Shown here: one piece after another, positions 33,027 through 40,815 of the stretch
Layout: each line of letters begins with the position of its first letter
How positions within the stretch are numbered: position 1 is the first letter of the stretch
Assembly: GCF_014649755.1 (NCBI RefSeq)
Contig: NZ_BMTQ01000027.1
Location: forward strand, 1-47,544
Reading direction: 5' to 3'
DNA length: 47,544 bases
Origin: Streptomyces litmocidini
GTDB taxonomy: Bacteria > Actinomycetota > Actinomycetes > Streptomycetales > Streptomycetaceae
Translations under genes and position numbers: made by a program
The notes under the pieces: model-generated
Seen by the model: the letters and a program-made list of their open reading frames with translations, nothing else
What the model was told of the DNA's origin: nothing
Database searches by the model: none

Positions 33027-33599
33027 ATGTCTGACGCTGATCGAGTGACGACCATCCTGCAAGCCGCCTACACGTGCTTCACCAGGCACGGAGTGCGGCG
33101 TACCACCATGGATGACCTCGCCCGCCAGGCAGGCATGTCACGGCCGGCCGTCTACCAGTACGTACGCAACAAGGAAGACGCGTTCCGGCGCTTGGTCCAG
33201 CACCTCCTCGACGACGCGCTCGCCGCCTCACGGGCGGCGGTCACGGAGGAGAGGGATCTGCCCGCGCAACTCACCGGCGCTCTGACGGCCAAGCTGGACC
33301 TGGTCGCGGGAGTGTGGCGGGACAGCCCCGCCCACGCGGCCGAGCTGCTCGCCGTCGACGCCCGCCTGTCCGCCGACCTCCTCACCGCCTATGACGAGGC
33401 GATGACCGACCTCCTCGCCGGCGCGCTGTCCCGGGCGGGCAGCCGCACCGACGCACATGACACAGCCCACGTGCTCCTCGCGCTTACCCGCGGCCTGGAA
33501 GCCGGCCTCACCGACCCGGAGACACCCCGGCGCCGCCTTCACCTCGGCGTCGCCCTGATCGTCTCCGGTCTCGACACCCCCAGGGACCCCCGCTCATGA
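33027..33599 (+). CDS. TetR/AcrR-family regulator (190 aa)
   Basis: N-terminal HTH: ILQAAYTCFTRHGVRRTTMD, DLARQAGMSRPAVYQYVRNK, EDAFRRLVQHLL, the standard TetR pattern. A helical ligand domain follows (LVAGVWRDSPAHAAELLAVD, AHVLLALTRGLEAGLTDPE). It overlaps the SDR gene by ATGA, so the two are translationally coupled and it probably represses its own operon through the site overlapping the promoter. The effector is unknown. Confidence 0.9.
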   Translation: MSDADRVTTILQAAYTCFTRHGVRRTTMDDLARQAGMSRPAVYQYVRNKEDAFRRLVQHLLDDALAASRAAVTEERDLPAQLTGALTAKLDLVAGVWRDSPAHAAELLAVDARLSADLLTAYDEAMTDLLAGALSRAGSRTDAHDTAHVLLALTRGLEAGLTDPETPRRRLHLGVALIVSGLDTPRDPRS

Positions 33600-34435
33600 C
33601 CACCACCGCTGTCCTCATCACCGGCACGTCCTCCGGCATCGGCCGGACCGCCGCCGAACACCTCGTCCGCCGCCCCGGCCTCACCGTCTACGCCACTGCC
33701 CGCCGCACCGAGGCCGTCGCCGACCTCGCCGCCGCCGGGGCGCGTGTCCTCCCGCTCGACGTCACGGACGAAGAGTCCATGCGGGCCGCCGTCAAGGCGG
33801 TGGAAGAGGAGCACGGCCACGTCGGCGTCCTGGTCAACAACGCCGGCTACGGCGAGTACGGCACCATCGAGGAGACCGGTCTGGACGGCGTGCGCCGCCA
33901 GTTCGAGACCAACGTCTTCGGCCTCGCCCGGATGACCCAGTTGGTCCTGCCCGCCATGCGGGCCGCGGGATCCGGCCGCATCATCAACGTCGGCTCCATG
34001 GGTGGACGGCTCGTCTTCCCCGTCGGTGGCTACTACCACGCCAGCAAGTACGCCGTCGAGGCGATCACGGACGCGCTGCGCTTCGAGACCGCCCCATTCG
34101 GCATCAAGGTCAGCCTGATCGAGCCCGGCCTGATCCGCACGGGTTTCGGTGCGGTCGCCGCACGGACCCAGGCGTCCTCCTCCGCCCCGGAAGGCCCCTA
34201 CGCCGCCCTGGTGTCGGCGAACGAGGAGCAGATGCGCACCTCCTACGACTCCACGTTGCTGTCCGCCCCACCGCAGACCGTCGCCAAGGCCGTCGAGCAC
34301 GCCGCCACCGCGCGCCGCCCCCGCACCCGCTACGTCGTCACACCCGCCGCCAAGGCCCTCGTCCACACCCGCCGCCTCCTCGGCGCCCGAACCTTCGACG
34401 CCTACCTCAAGCTGCAGTACCGCGGCGCCGTATGA
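33596..34435 (+). CDS. short-chain dehydrogenase/reductase (279 aa)
   Basis: Classical SDR: the TGTSSGIG nucleotide-binding motif at residues 9-16, NNAG after VGVLV, the catalytic Ser region INVGSMGG, and Y-x3-K in YYHASKYAVE. The C-terminus is longer than the core fold (PQTVAKAVEHAATARRPRTR, YVVTPAAKALVHTRRLLG), as in subfamilies acting on lipid or steroid-like substrates. It would use NAD(P)(H) in the cytoplasm; the substrate is not indicated. It is coupled to tetR upstream and overlaps the broken SRPBCC gene by ATGA. Confidence 0.9.
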   Translation: MTTTAVLITGTSSGIGRTAAEHLVRRPGLTVYATARRTEAVADLAAAGARVLPLDVTDEESMRAAVKAVEEEHGHVGVLVNNAGYGEYGTIEETGLDGVRRQFETNVFGLARMTQLVLPAMRAAGSGRIINVGSMGGRLVFPVGGYYHASKYAVEAITDALRFETAPFGIKVSLIEPGLIRTGFGAVAARTQASSSAPEGPYAALVSANEEQMRTSYDSTLLSAPPQTVAKAVEHAATARRPRTRYVVTPAAKALVHTRRLLGARTFDAYLKLQYRGAV

Positions 34436-34915
34436 CCGGGGACTACTCCTGGCCCTGGCCACCGGCCCCCCAGCCCGACCGGGGCGCGCTCGCCGTGCGC
34501 AACGAGGTCACCACCGACCTGGCCGCCACGAACTCTGGCCCACCCTCGTCGACGCCGCGAACTGGCCCGCCTGGTACGCCAACGCCCCAATGTCGAGCTT
34601 CAGGCAGGGCACCCCCGGCTCACCCACGGCACCGCCTTCACCTGGACCACCTTCCATCTGCGCGTCACCAGCACCGTTCGCGAACACGTCCCCCACTCCC
34701 GTCTGGCCTGGGACGGCAGGGCCCTGGGCGCCACCAGCTACCACCGCTGGGAACTGCGGCCCACCCCCGTGGGCGGCACGCGTCTCATCACCGAGGAAGT
34801 GCAGAGCGGCCCGGCCGCCCGTCTGCTGGCCCCGGCGATGCGCCGCGCCCTGCACCACCAACACCAGGTCTGGCTGGAAAGCCTGGTGCGCCACACCCGG
34901 AAGAACCTCGCATGA
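34432..34915 (+). pseudogene. SRPBCC (START/polyketide-cyclase-like) gene with two frameshifts
   Basis: Reads MTGDYSWPWPPAPQPDRGAL, AVRNEVTTDLAA, then shifts to HELWPTLVDAANWPAWYANA. It shifts again to VELQAGHPRLTHGTAFTWTT, FHLRVTSTVREHVPHSRLAW, YHRWELRPTPVGGTRLITEE and WLESLVRHTRKNLA. The order matches a SRPBCC ligand-binding domain of about 155 aa. Two frameshifts make it non-functional. ATGA overlaps on both sides show it was the middle gene of the operon. Confidence 0.75.
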
Positions 34916-35213
34916 GCCCCACCGCACTGATCTACGGCGCCACCGGCTACATGGGCCGCCTCAACGCCCGCCAAGCCGCCGAGGCAGGCATGCGCCCCGT
35001 GCTCCCCGGACGCGACGCGTCCGTCCTGCCGTCGTAGGCCGCGAACTCGGCCTGCCCATCCGTGCCTTCGCTCTCGACGACCCGGCGGCCGTCCGGGAAG
35101 CCCTCGGCGACATCACCGTCGTCCTCAACAGCGCCGGGCCCTTCGACCGAACGACGAAGCCCCTCATGGACGCGTGTCTGCGCACGGGCACCCACTACCT
35201 CGACCTCGCCGGC
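34912..35213 (+). pseudogene. saccharopine dehydrogenase / trans-enoyl-reductase-like gene, truncated
   Basis: Starts MSPTALIYGATGYMGRLNAR (a Rossmann GATGYMG motif), stops after a frameshift near 35035. It resumes in another frame as VVGRELGLPIRAFALDDPAA, VREALGDITVVLNSAGPFDR and TTKPLMDACLRTGTHYLDLA. It is cut at about 35214, where the duplicated lamin-tail fragment begins. Intact relatives are about 350-400 aa; fewer than 100 residues remain. Confidence 0.8.
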
Positions 35214-35340
35214 GAACCTCTACCAGGACCGCCGCGACTACATCTGGAACAACCACTCCGACACCGCCACCCTGCGCGACGACCACGGCCGCATCGTCGA
35301 CACCGAGACCTGGGGCGGCCGCCACCACCATCACCACTGA
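35214..35340 (+). pseudogene. lamin-tail gene, 3' fragment with penta-His end
   Basis: NLYQDRRDYIWNNHSDTATL then RDDHGRIVDTETWGGRHHHHH: the last 41 codons of a lamin-tail gene, closely matching the end of the gene at 21319. It has no start or signal peptide. It is joined directly to the broken dehydrogenase gene, marking the left edge of the duplicated block. Confidence 0.85.
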
Positions 35341-35381
35341 CCCCACCCGCCCCGGACCGGGGCCGGGGCCATGACACACAC

Positions 35382-35414
35382 GTGTGCCGGGCAGGACGAA
35401 CCTGCCCGGCACAC
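35382..35414 (+). terminator. hairpin terminator in duplicated block
   Basis: GTGTGCCGGGCAGG (35382-35395) and CCTGCCCGGCACAC (35401-35414) form a perfect 14-bp stem with a 5-nt loop. It is longer than its counterpart at 21841. Confidence 0.8.
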
Positions 35415-35548
35415 CCGCGCCTCCGGGCCGACAAGCCGTGATGCGTGAACATGCCGATGCCGACCGGTAAAGCGTCGGCGGGACGAGCCGAGGCGGGCGC
35501 CTCCACGCGGCGGCTCGGTGCGGCTCCAGCACCGCTTCACACGCGGGT

Positions 35549-36547
35549 TCACATGCGGGCGCGGAGCGTTTTCACCGACAGGCCGACTTCGGCGGCGATC
35601 GCGGCCCAGGTCAGGCCCCGGGCTCGCAGAGCACGGATGGATCGCGCGTCGATGCCGGGGGCCGGCCGGTTCAGCCGCCGGGCCTGGCGGTGGGTGCGCC
35701 GCTCGTCTTCGGGGATGCGGCGCAGGATCGTCCTGCAGTCCACGCCGATCTCGCGGGCGATGGCCGACGCGGACCGTCCGGCCCGGTAGCGGGTGAGGAT
35801 CTCCTCGTCCGGGATCGGCAGGGCCATCCGGCGGCTTCCCGGCCTCGGTCTCGCAGGGCGGGGCGGCGGGGCCGGGGCTTTTGCGGCCGGGCGGCCGCGC
35901 CAGTGGGCGTCGGGGATCCGTGCCCGGATGGTCTGGGGAGAGACACCGAACTCGCGGGCGAGCGCGTAGGAGCTCTCACCTGCGCGGTAGCGCCGGCGGA
36001 TCTCCTCATCCGCAAGCATCCACCGAGGCCGGGTCCGAGGCTGCGGGGTCCGGCCGCGGGGGCGGATCAGGTCGTCGGGGATCCGGCGGCGGATCGTGGA
36101 GGGGTGGACCTGGTAGAGCCGTCCGAGCTCGGTGATGGTGGCGCCCCGCACACACCGGGTGATGATCTCGTCCCGGGGCAGAAGCTCACCCCGTTGCTGG
36201 ACGGCGAGCCGTGCCGCTTCCTTACGGGAGCGGCGCCGGGACGGGTCGAGTCGCGCGGTCAGCGCTTGGACCGAGATCCCGAGAGCGGCGGCAACCCGCT
36301 GCTGCGGCCTCCCTGAACGGTAGAGGCGCACGACCTGGGTGCGCAGGGCCTTCTCGTACGGCTGCCCGGCCCGGTTGTGGTGCCGCTGCCGAGCGGCGGC
36401 CACCGCATCACGCCGCTCCCGAGGAGGGACGTGCCGCTGGACGGTGGTCTTGGACACCCCCAGCTCCCTGGCCACCACGGCGATACTGGCACCCTCACGG
36501 TACCGGCGCCGGACCAACGCCGGCAGCGCCTTCGCATCCCCCACCAC
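35549..36547 (-). CDS. six-module tandem HTH protein, copy B (332 aa)
   Basis: Same length and module order as copy A: units near 5-40, 65-100, 122-157, 178-213, 246-280 and 299-332. Examples are RRRYREGASIAVVARELGVS, RYRAGESSYALAREFGVSPQ and RYRAGRSASAIAREIGVDCR. Start GTG 36547 with an upstream GGGGGAGTG context. Substitutions relative to copy A are spread thinly and the frame is intact, so both copies appear maintained. Linkers are Pro/Arg-rich, notably 214-245. It would act as a modular DNA binder; no enzymatic domain is visible. Confidence 0.85.
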   Translation of the reverse strand: MVGDAKALPALVRRRYREGASIAVVARELGVSKTTVQRHVPPRERRDAVAAARQRHHNRAGQPYEKALRTQVVRLYRSGRPQQRVAAALGISVQALTARLDPSRRRSRKEAARLAVQQRGELLPRDEIITRCVRGATITELGRLYQVHPSTIRRRIPDDLIRPRGRTPQPRTRPRWMLADEEIRRRYRAGESSYALAREFGVSPQTIRARIPDAHWRGRPAAKAPAPPPRPARPRPGSRRMALPIPDEEILTRYRAGRSASAIAREIGVDCRTILRRIPEDERRTHRQARRLNRPAPGIDARSIRALRARGLTWAAIAAEVGLSVKTLRARM

Positions 36548-36652
36548 TCCCCCTGTCCCGTGTTCCTCCTCTGGGCCAACGACAGGACCCTGGCGAAGGG
36601 TGCGCCGGCGTAGGGAGCAGGGGTCGTCCGGGAAACGGTGCCCGCCATACTT

Positions 36653-36742
36653 GAGGCCACCCCTGCGGGTGCGGGGAGCAGATCACCAGATCGGCCGGGT
36701 AATCCGGGCCACCGGGTCCGCCCCCGCAAGAGCGGGGAGCGG
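36653..36742 (+). CRISPR. possible two-repeat type I-E-like CRISPR remnant
   Basis: Two 29-nt units, 36653-36681 and 36714-36742, share the I-E repeat skeleton: CC at positions 5-6, CCCC..GC hairpin arm, GCGGGGAGC at 19-27. They are separated by exactly 32 nt, the usual I-E spacer length, so the period is 61 bp. The repeats are degenerate to each other and no cas genes are in the window. A chance pair of GC hairpins cannot be excluded. Confidence 0.4.
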
Positions 36743-37806
36743 ACCGAGTTGCGGACCGCACCGTCAGTACCAGCCCGTTCCGGCTTGAGCTGAACTGGGC
36801 TGAACCGCGGTGGTGAAGGCCAGCCCACCCTGAGGAGGAGCAGGCCTCTTCCTCCGGCTATCGCGGAGAAAGAGGTGTCGTCGTGGCGCGCAGGCTTGCC
36901 CGCCACGCTTGACCAGGCACAACGCTCAAGATCGAAAAATGGGGGTCCCACTCCCGGTCACACCTCCGGTGCAACCCCTAGGGCGCCTCTACGTGCAACC
37001 CTCCAGCCTCCTTCCGGTGCAACTGTCCCAGTAGGACTCCCCCGTGGGGCTTGCCCGCCTGCGCAGCGCACCGGCCGGTTCCCGCCTGCCTCCGGCGGTG
37101 ATACCGGAGATCGCGCCGGTCGGTCTTGCCGGACACCACGTCGTAGCAGCCCGGGCAGGGCAGGCCGTGCGAGCGATCATCCAGCCGTCGACCGCGGCGG
37201 TCGTCCCCCGGTTCCTGCAGGGGGCGACGTCGGAAGTCGGGCCGGTTGCGGGGAGCGCCTCGGCGGTCCTGTGGCTGGGGAAGGCCGGTCGGTCCGCGGT
37301 CCAACCGTGCCGCTGGGACTCGGCCCGGGCGTCTTGCGAAGGTGGAAGCGGCCGGGGGCGCCCAGGAACCGTCGGCCTGCGGGCCAGGCGGTGACCGGCT
37401 GCTCATCGTCGAGGGGCAGAGCCTGCTCCGCGATCCACCTGCGGGGTGCGGACGGCGTGCAGACCGCGTACGTCCTTGCCGTACGCGGTCTGCACGTCCA
37501 CGACGGAGACGACGCCGAGCTCGTCTACCGCGCGCTCGCGGCGGTGACCTTCTTGGCAGCGGCCGCCTTCGTGACCTTCCCCTCGTCGGCTCGCTCCTTC
37601 CGCTGTTCCGCCCTGAGCTGGCATTTCGCGGCCTGGGCAGGTCTCGCCACCTCATGGGCAAGGCCTGGGCAAGCCTGCGTGCACCGTGGGCAAGCCGTTT
37701 CCTGTGGGCTTGGCAAGTTGGTCAGTGCGGGCGCGGCGGGTTCTCTTTGGCGGAGAACGAAAACGCTTGGCTCTGCGTGAGGTGTGCCTGGTCCGGTCGA
37801 CCGGGT
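36743..37806. other. long gap with decayed sequence
   Basis: No complete gene. On the minus strand, KCQLRAEQRKERADEGKVTK then AAAAKKVTAASAR (about 37528-37630), followed after a frameshift by AVDELGVVSVVDVQTAYGKD (about 37445-37530), may be a broken small basic protein. A Cys-containing stretch (CPGCYDVVSGKTDRRDLRYH, about 37090-37160, minus) may be another remnant. Neither is firm. Confidence 0.4.
37456..37496. repeat. 17-bp perfect inverted repeat
   Basis: CGTGCAGACCGCGTACG (37456-37472) and CGTACGCGGTCTGCACG (37480-37496) with a 7-nt loop. It lies inside the possible broken basic-protein frame; role unknown. Confidence 0.75.
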
Positions 37807-38378
37807 TCAGGGTGCGATGTGGGGGCGGTTGGTGCCCTTGCGTCTGTCGCGCAGGGCAGCGAGCAGCTCTTCCGGCTCGGGCCGCAGCCCGCTGACCAGG
37901 CAGCGGATCTCCTCGCCTTCGGGGGCAGTCTCCGTGGGTCTGCCGATGGGGTGCCGGCAGCTGGTAGCGGTTTGCTGTCCGAAGCACTCGTCCCGTACGA
38001 GGGCCGGCGCCGACTGGTCGGCGGCGAGGTGTTCTCCGCCGGGTTGCCGCATCTCCACCTGGGCCTGCTGGATGATGCCGGCCGCGGCCAGGAAGACCGC
38101 GGTGTGCTGCGGGCATGCAGCTCCCGCTCGGCGATCGTGATGGCGCCGTGGCGGGGGATGGTGGGGTAGCCCAGCTGGATAGCGGCGGCCTTCGGGCCCA
38201 GATCGGGCTGGGCCCCGACGAGATCGGCGATGCGCCGGCCGCGCAGGGGGGCCAGCCCGGACTGGACGGTGGGGAACCTGGTGACGTCCAGGGTGTCGGC
38301 GACGGTCTCCAGGGTGATGGCGGGGTCAGCCTCCAGAAACTCGGCGATCCGCAGCAGGAGATGGACGCGAGGGATCAT
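37807..38378 (-). pseudogene. frameshifted gene sharing a module with the 11247 gene
   Basis: Starts MIPRVHLLLRIAEFLEADPA and runs to ITIAERELHA. Near 38105 a frameshift is needed to continue QHTAVFLAAAGIIQQAQVEM, LVSGLRPEPEELLAALRDRR and KGTNRPHIAP. The first 75 residues match the end of the protein coded at 11247-11954 (EADPAIT.., LAPLRGRRIADLVGAQPDL.., IQLGYP). The intact product would be about 190 aa; probably an HTH-type accessory protein. Confidence 0.6.
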
Positions 38379-38586
38379 GTCACCGCCGCTCCGCAGGACG
38401 GCCGCCTCCGGCGGCCCTGCCGGGACGCTTGCCATCCGCCTCGACGAAAGTGGGCGCCGGCCGCTTTGTTTCTGTCGGCCGCAGGGTGATCCCGCGCACC
38501 GGGCGGCCTGTGTATCTCGTCTTCCGGGTTCCGGCCGTGCACTCCTGCGCTAGCCTCGATGCAGCGTCTACGACTTGGAGGCAGCA

Positions 38587-38796
38587 ATGCGGATCGTCTT
38601 CGACCCGGCCGAGCAGGAGGCCCTGCGGGCCGACGCGCGGGAGATGGCTGACGGCGACCCGCAGATCGCCTACGTCCTGGAGCGTCTGGCCGGCGAGGGC
38701 GTCGACCTGGACCGCGTCACCTCCTGGGAAGACCTGCGCGAGAACCTCGGGCAGCCCCCGCTCGACGACTCCACTCCCACCTCGCACGTCGCCTGA
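38587..38796 (+). CDS. putative antitoxin-like protein (69 aa)
   Basis: ATG 38587 is preceded by TTGGAGGC. Sequence MRIVFDPAEQEALRADAREM, then ADGDPQIAYVLERLAGEGVD and SWEDLRENLG: small, acidic and mostly helical, as in many antitoxins. The TGATG overlap couples it to the downstream RelE-like gene. The assignment rests on arrangement and size. Confidence 0.6.
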   Translation: MRIVFDPAEQEALRADAREMADGDPQIAYVLERLAGEGVDLDRVTSWEDLRENLGQPPLDDSTPTSHVA

Positions 38797-39047
38797 TGGG
38801 GCGCCACGCACCCAAGCGCGCCCGCATCGTCTTCTACGACGTGGCACAGGACCAGATCGAGAAGATGACCGAGGCCGAGCGCCTGCGGCTGGAGCCCGTG
38901 CTGGTGGCCGTCTCCAGGAATCCGGAGATCGGCGTGCTGTCGAAGCACGGAGCGGTCCGCGAGCACCGCGAGGGCGGCGTCCGCGTGCTGTACGTGCCCA
39001 CGGCCCTGGGCACCCTGATCCTGGTCGCGTACGTCGAGACGGACTGA
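38796..39047 (+). CDS. RelE/ParE-like toxin (83 aa)
   Basis: Starts MGRHAPKRARIVFYDVAQDQ at an ATG overlapping the upstream stop. RelE-type order: strand ARIVFYDV, helices IEKMTEAERLRLEPVLVAVS, then strands KHGAVREHREGGVRVLYVPT and GTLILVAYVETD with conserved Arg residues. The likely activity, by family, is ribosome-dependent mRNA cleavage or gyrase inhibition (not proven). It is a different lineage from the pair at 12270-12835. Confidence 0.65.
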   Translation: MGRHAPKRARIVFYDVAQDQIEKMTEAERLRLEPVLVAVSRNPEIGVLSKHGAVREHREGGVRVLYVPTALGTLILVAYVETD

Positions 39048-39071
39048 CCGCCGCCCTCCGATCCGAACCAA

Positions 39072-40607
39072 TCAGTAAAGCCGGCCGGTGTAGGTCCAGC
39101 CGTTGGGACCGGACGTGTCGCCGCCGTTGAAGAGATAGGCGTGTGTGGCGCCGTCGACGGTGGTGTAGAGGTAGTCGGCGTGGGCGTCGGCGTTGATGTC
39201 GGCGAGCTGGACGCGGTCGTGGTCGGTGGTGACGCCGGAGGCGGTACGTTCCGGGCCCTGCCAACCGCCGTGGCGGTCGCCGCCACGGTTGAGGTAGCTG
39301 GTGAGACTGCCATCGGGATTGACGGTGTGGTAGTCGACCCGCCCGTCGCCGTCGAGATCCGCGAGCCGGACCCGGCTACGGTCCTGGGTGGTTCCGGTGG
39401 CCACCTGGCCCAGGCCCACCCAGCCGCCGGTCCCGGCCGGGTCGCCGCCGCGGTTGAGGTGGACGGTGACGGCACCGTTGTCGGCGATGGTGATGTAGTC
39501 GGTGCGGCCGTCGCCGTCCCAGTCCGCGAAGCGGACCTGCTCCTGGCGGGTGGTAGTGCCCCAGGCGACCTGGCCGATGTGCTGCCAGCCGCTCGGGCCG
39601 GAGACATCGCCGCCCTTGTTGAGGTAGACGCTCACCCCTCCGCCGGCCGTGATGAGGAGGTAGTCGGCCTTGCCGTCGCCGTCGAAGTCGGCGAACCGCA
39701 CCCGGGTGCGGTCGGTGGTGACGCCCGTGGCGACGCGCCCCACGTCCTGCCATCCGTCGACGCGGTTCAGCCGTGCGTGCACCTCGCCGCTGTCGGCGAT
39801 GGTGAGTTGGTCGGTGCGGCCGTCGCCATCGAAGTCGGCCCACCGCACGGGCCCGGTGCCGCCGGCTTCGGTCCCCGCGCGGGGCGCAGGGGATCGGAGG
39901 GTCCAGCCGTCGGTGACCGTCTGCTCGATGGCCGCGTTGTAGGCGGTGGCCAGCTTGCGGTAACCGGCGTCGTTGGGGTGCAGTCCGTCAGGCAGTTCGG
40001 TGGCAACGTCCAGCTGCGGTGGGGCCACGTATCGGAAGTGCTGCCCGGCCGTTTGCCGGCTTGCCTGCTGTCCTTGGACGACGGAGTTGAACGCGGCGGT
40101 CTGCCGCTCCAGGCCCGGGGTGTCGGTCAGCAGCCCGAGGACGATGACGGCGGTGCCGGGCCGCTGGGTCTGGAGACGGTCGACGAGTTCGAGGAGCCGG
40201 TGGGCCGCGTCCTCGGGGTCGGCGGCGTGCCACTTCAGGTCGTTGATGCCGAGGTGGAGCAGGACGACATCGGGCCGGGCGGCGTCCTGCCAGCGGTCGA
40301 TCTCGGCGTGAACCTGGTCGATCGTCCAGCCGCTGTGGCCCTCGTTGTCGGGATCTCCGGCGGCGCCGAAGGAGCCGGAGCCCACGAAGTCGGGGGTGTA
40401 GCGGGTCTGGCCGGCCATCAGCTCCCACAGGGGGCCGCGATAACCGGCACCGGTCGTGCTCTCGGCGCCCGCGGTGATGGAGTCGCCCAGCGGCATGATC
40501 CTCACCAGCGGCGGTGCGGGTACGGGCGCGGCTGCTGCTGGGGAGACCGATCCGGCGAAGGCGAGGGCCGTGGCGAGGGAGAGCGTGGACAGTACGGTGC
40601 GTTTCAT
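39072..40607 (-). CDS. secreted GDSL/SGNH hydrolase with FG-GAP repeats (511 aa)
   Basis: Signal peptide MKRTVLSTLSLATALAFAGS to PAAAAP. The SGNH domain has block I GDS with nucleophile Ser43 (PLGDSITAG), block III GIND (120-123, Asn122) and block V DGLH with Asp207 and His210, so the triad is intact. From about 255 on, five FG-GAP/VCBS repeats have loops such as DFDGDGRTDQL, DFDGDGKADYL and DWDGDGRTDYI. Likely an extracellular esterase/acylhydrolase carried on a repeat platform. Next to, and co-directional with, the protease-like FG-GAP gene. Confidence 0.88.
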   Translation of the reverse strand: MKRTVLSTLSLATALAFAGSVSPAAAAPVPAPPLVRIMPLGDSITAGAESTTGAGYRGPLWELMAGQTRYTPDFVGSGSFGAAGDPDNEGHSGWTIDQVHAEIDRWQDAARPDVVLLHLGINDLKWHAADPEDAAHRLLELVDRLQTQRPGTAVIVLGLLTDTPGLERQTAAFNSVVQGQQASRQTAGQHFRYVAPPQLDVATELPDGLHPNDAGYRKLATAYNAAIEQTVTDGWTLRSPAPRAGTEAGGTGPVRWADFDGDGRTDQLTIADSGEVHARLNRVDGWQDVGRVATGVTTDRTRVRFADFDGDGKADYLLITAGGGVSVYLNKGGDVSGPSGWQHIGQVAWGTTTRQEQVRFADWDGDGRTDYITIADNGAVTVHLNRGGDPAGTGGWVGLGQVATGTTQDRSRVRLADLDGDGRVDYHTVNPDGSLTSYLNRGGDRHGGWQGPERTASGVTTDHDRVQLADINADAHADYLYTTVDGATHAYLFNGGDTSGPNGWTYTGRLY

Positions 40608-40766
40608 CGGTGGGGACCTTCGGGTTACGGGAGTCGAGCCGCGCGCATGCCGGTGACGGCCCGCGCGCGGCAGCCCGGGAGAGAGGCTGCTCGGGGCCGG
40701 CGGAGGAGAGTCCGCCGGCCCCGAGCGTGCCCTGTCCTGTGGGCTTGGATGGGCCGGGGGCGCCGG

Positions 40767-40800
40767 CCGGGCCCGGGGTGCTGAAGGGCCCCGGGCCCGG
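40767..40800 (-). terminator. hairpin terminator after the protease-like gene
   Basis: CCGGGCCCGGGG (40767-40778) pairs perfectly with CCCCGGGCCCGG (40789-40800), 16 nt past the stop of the leftward gene at 40816. Confidence 0.75.
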
Positions 40801-40815
40801 TCGTGCGGTGTCCGG

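Larger units (their letters stand above)
35215..36560. repeat. duplicated block, copy B
   Basis: Counterpart of 21671-23100: lamin-tail 3' end, terminator hairpin and complete six-HTH gene in the same order and orientation. The left junction falls inside the dehydrogenase gene; the right edge lies near the six-HTH ribosome-binding region. Confidence 0.85.

Noticed and set aside
36592..36620. A third CRISPR repeat exactly 61 bp before the first
   Set aside because: Only the last 9-10 bases (GTAGGGAGCAG) resemble the repeat; the CCCC arm is missing. Noted as an echo, not counted as a repeat.
36775..36803. A further CRISPR repeat 61 bp after the second
   Set aside because: No hairpin or GCGGGGAGC core at the expected place.
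38375..38587. Short overlapping minus frames between the pseudogene and the antitoxin-like gene
   Set aside because: No start signals, composition as expected by chance, and they overlap the promoter region of the toxin-antitoxin-like pair.
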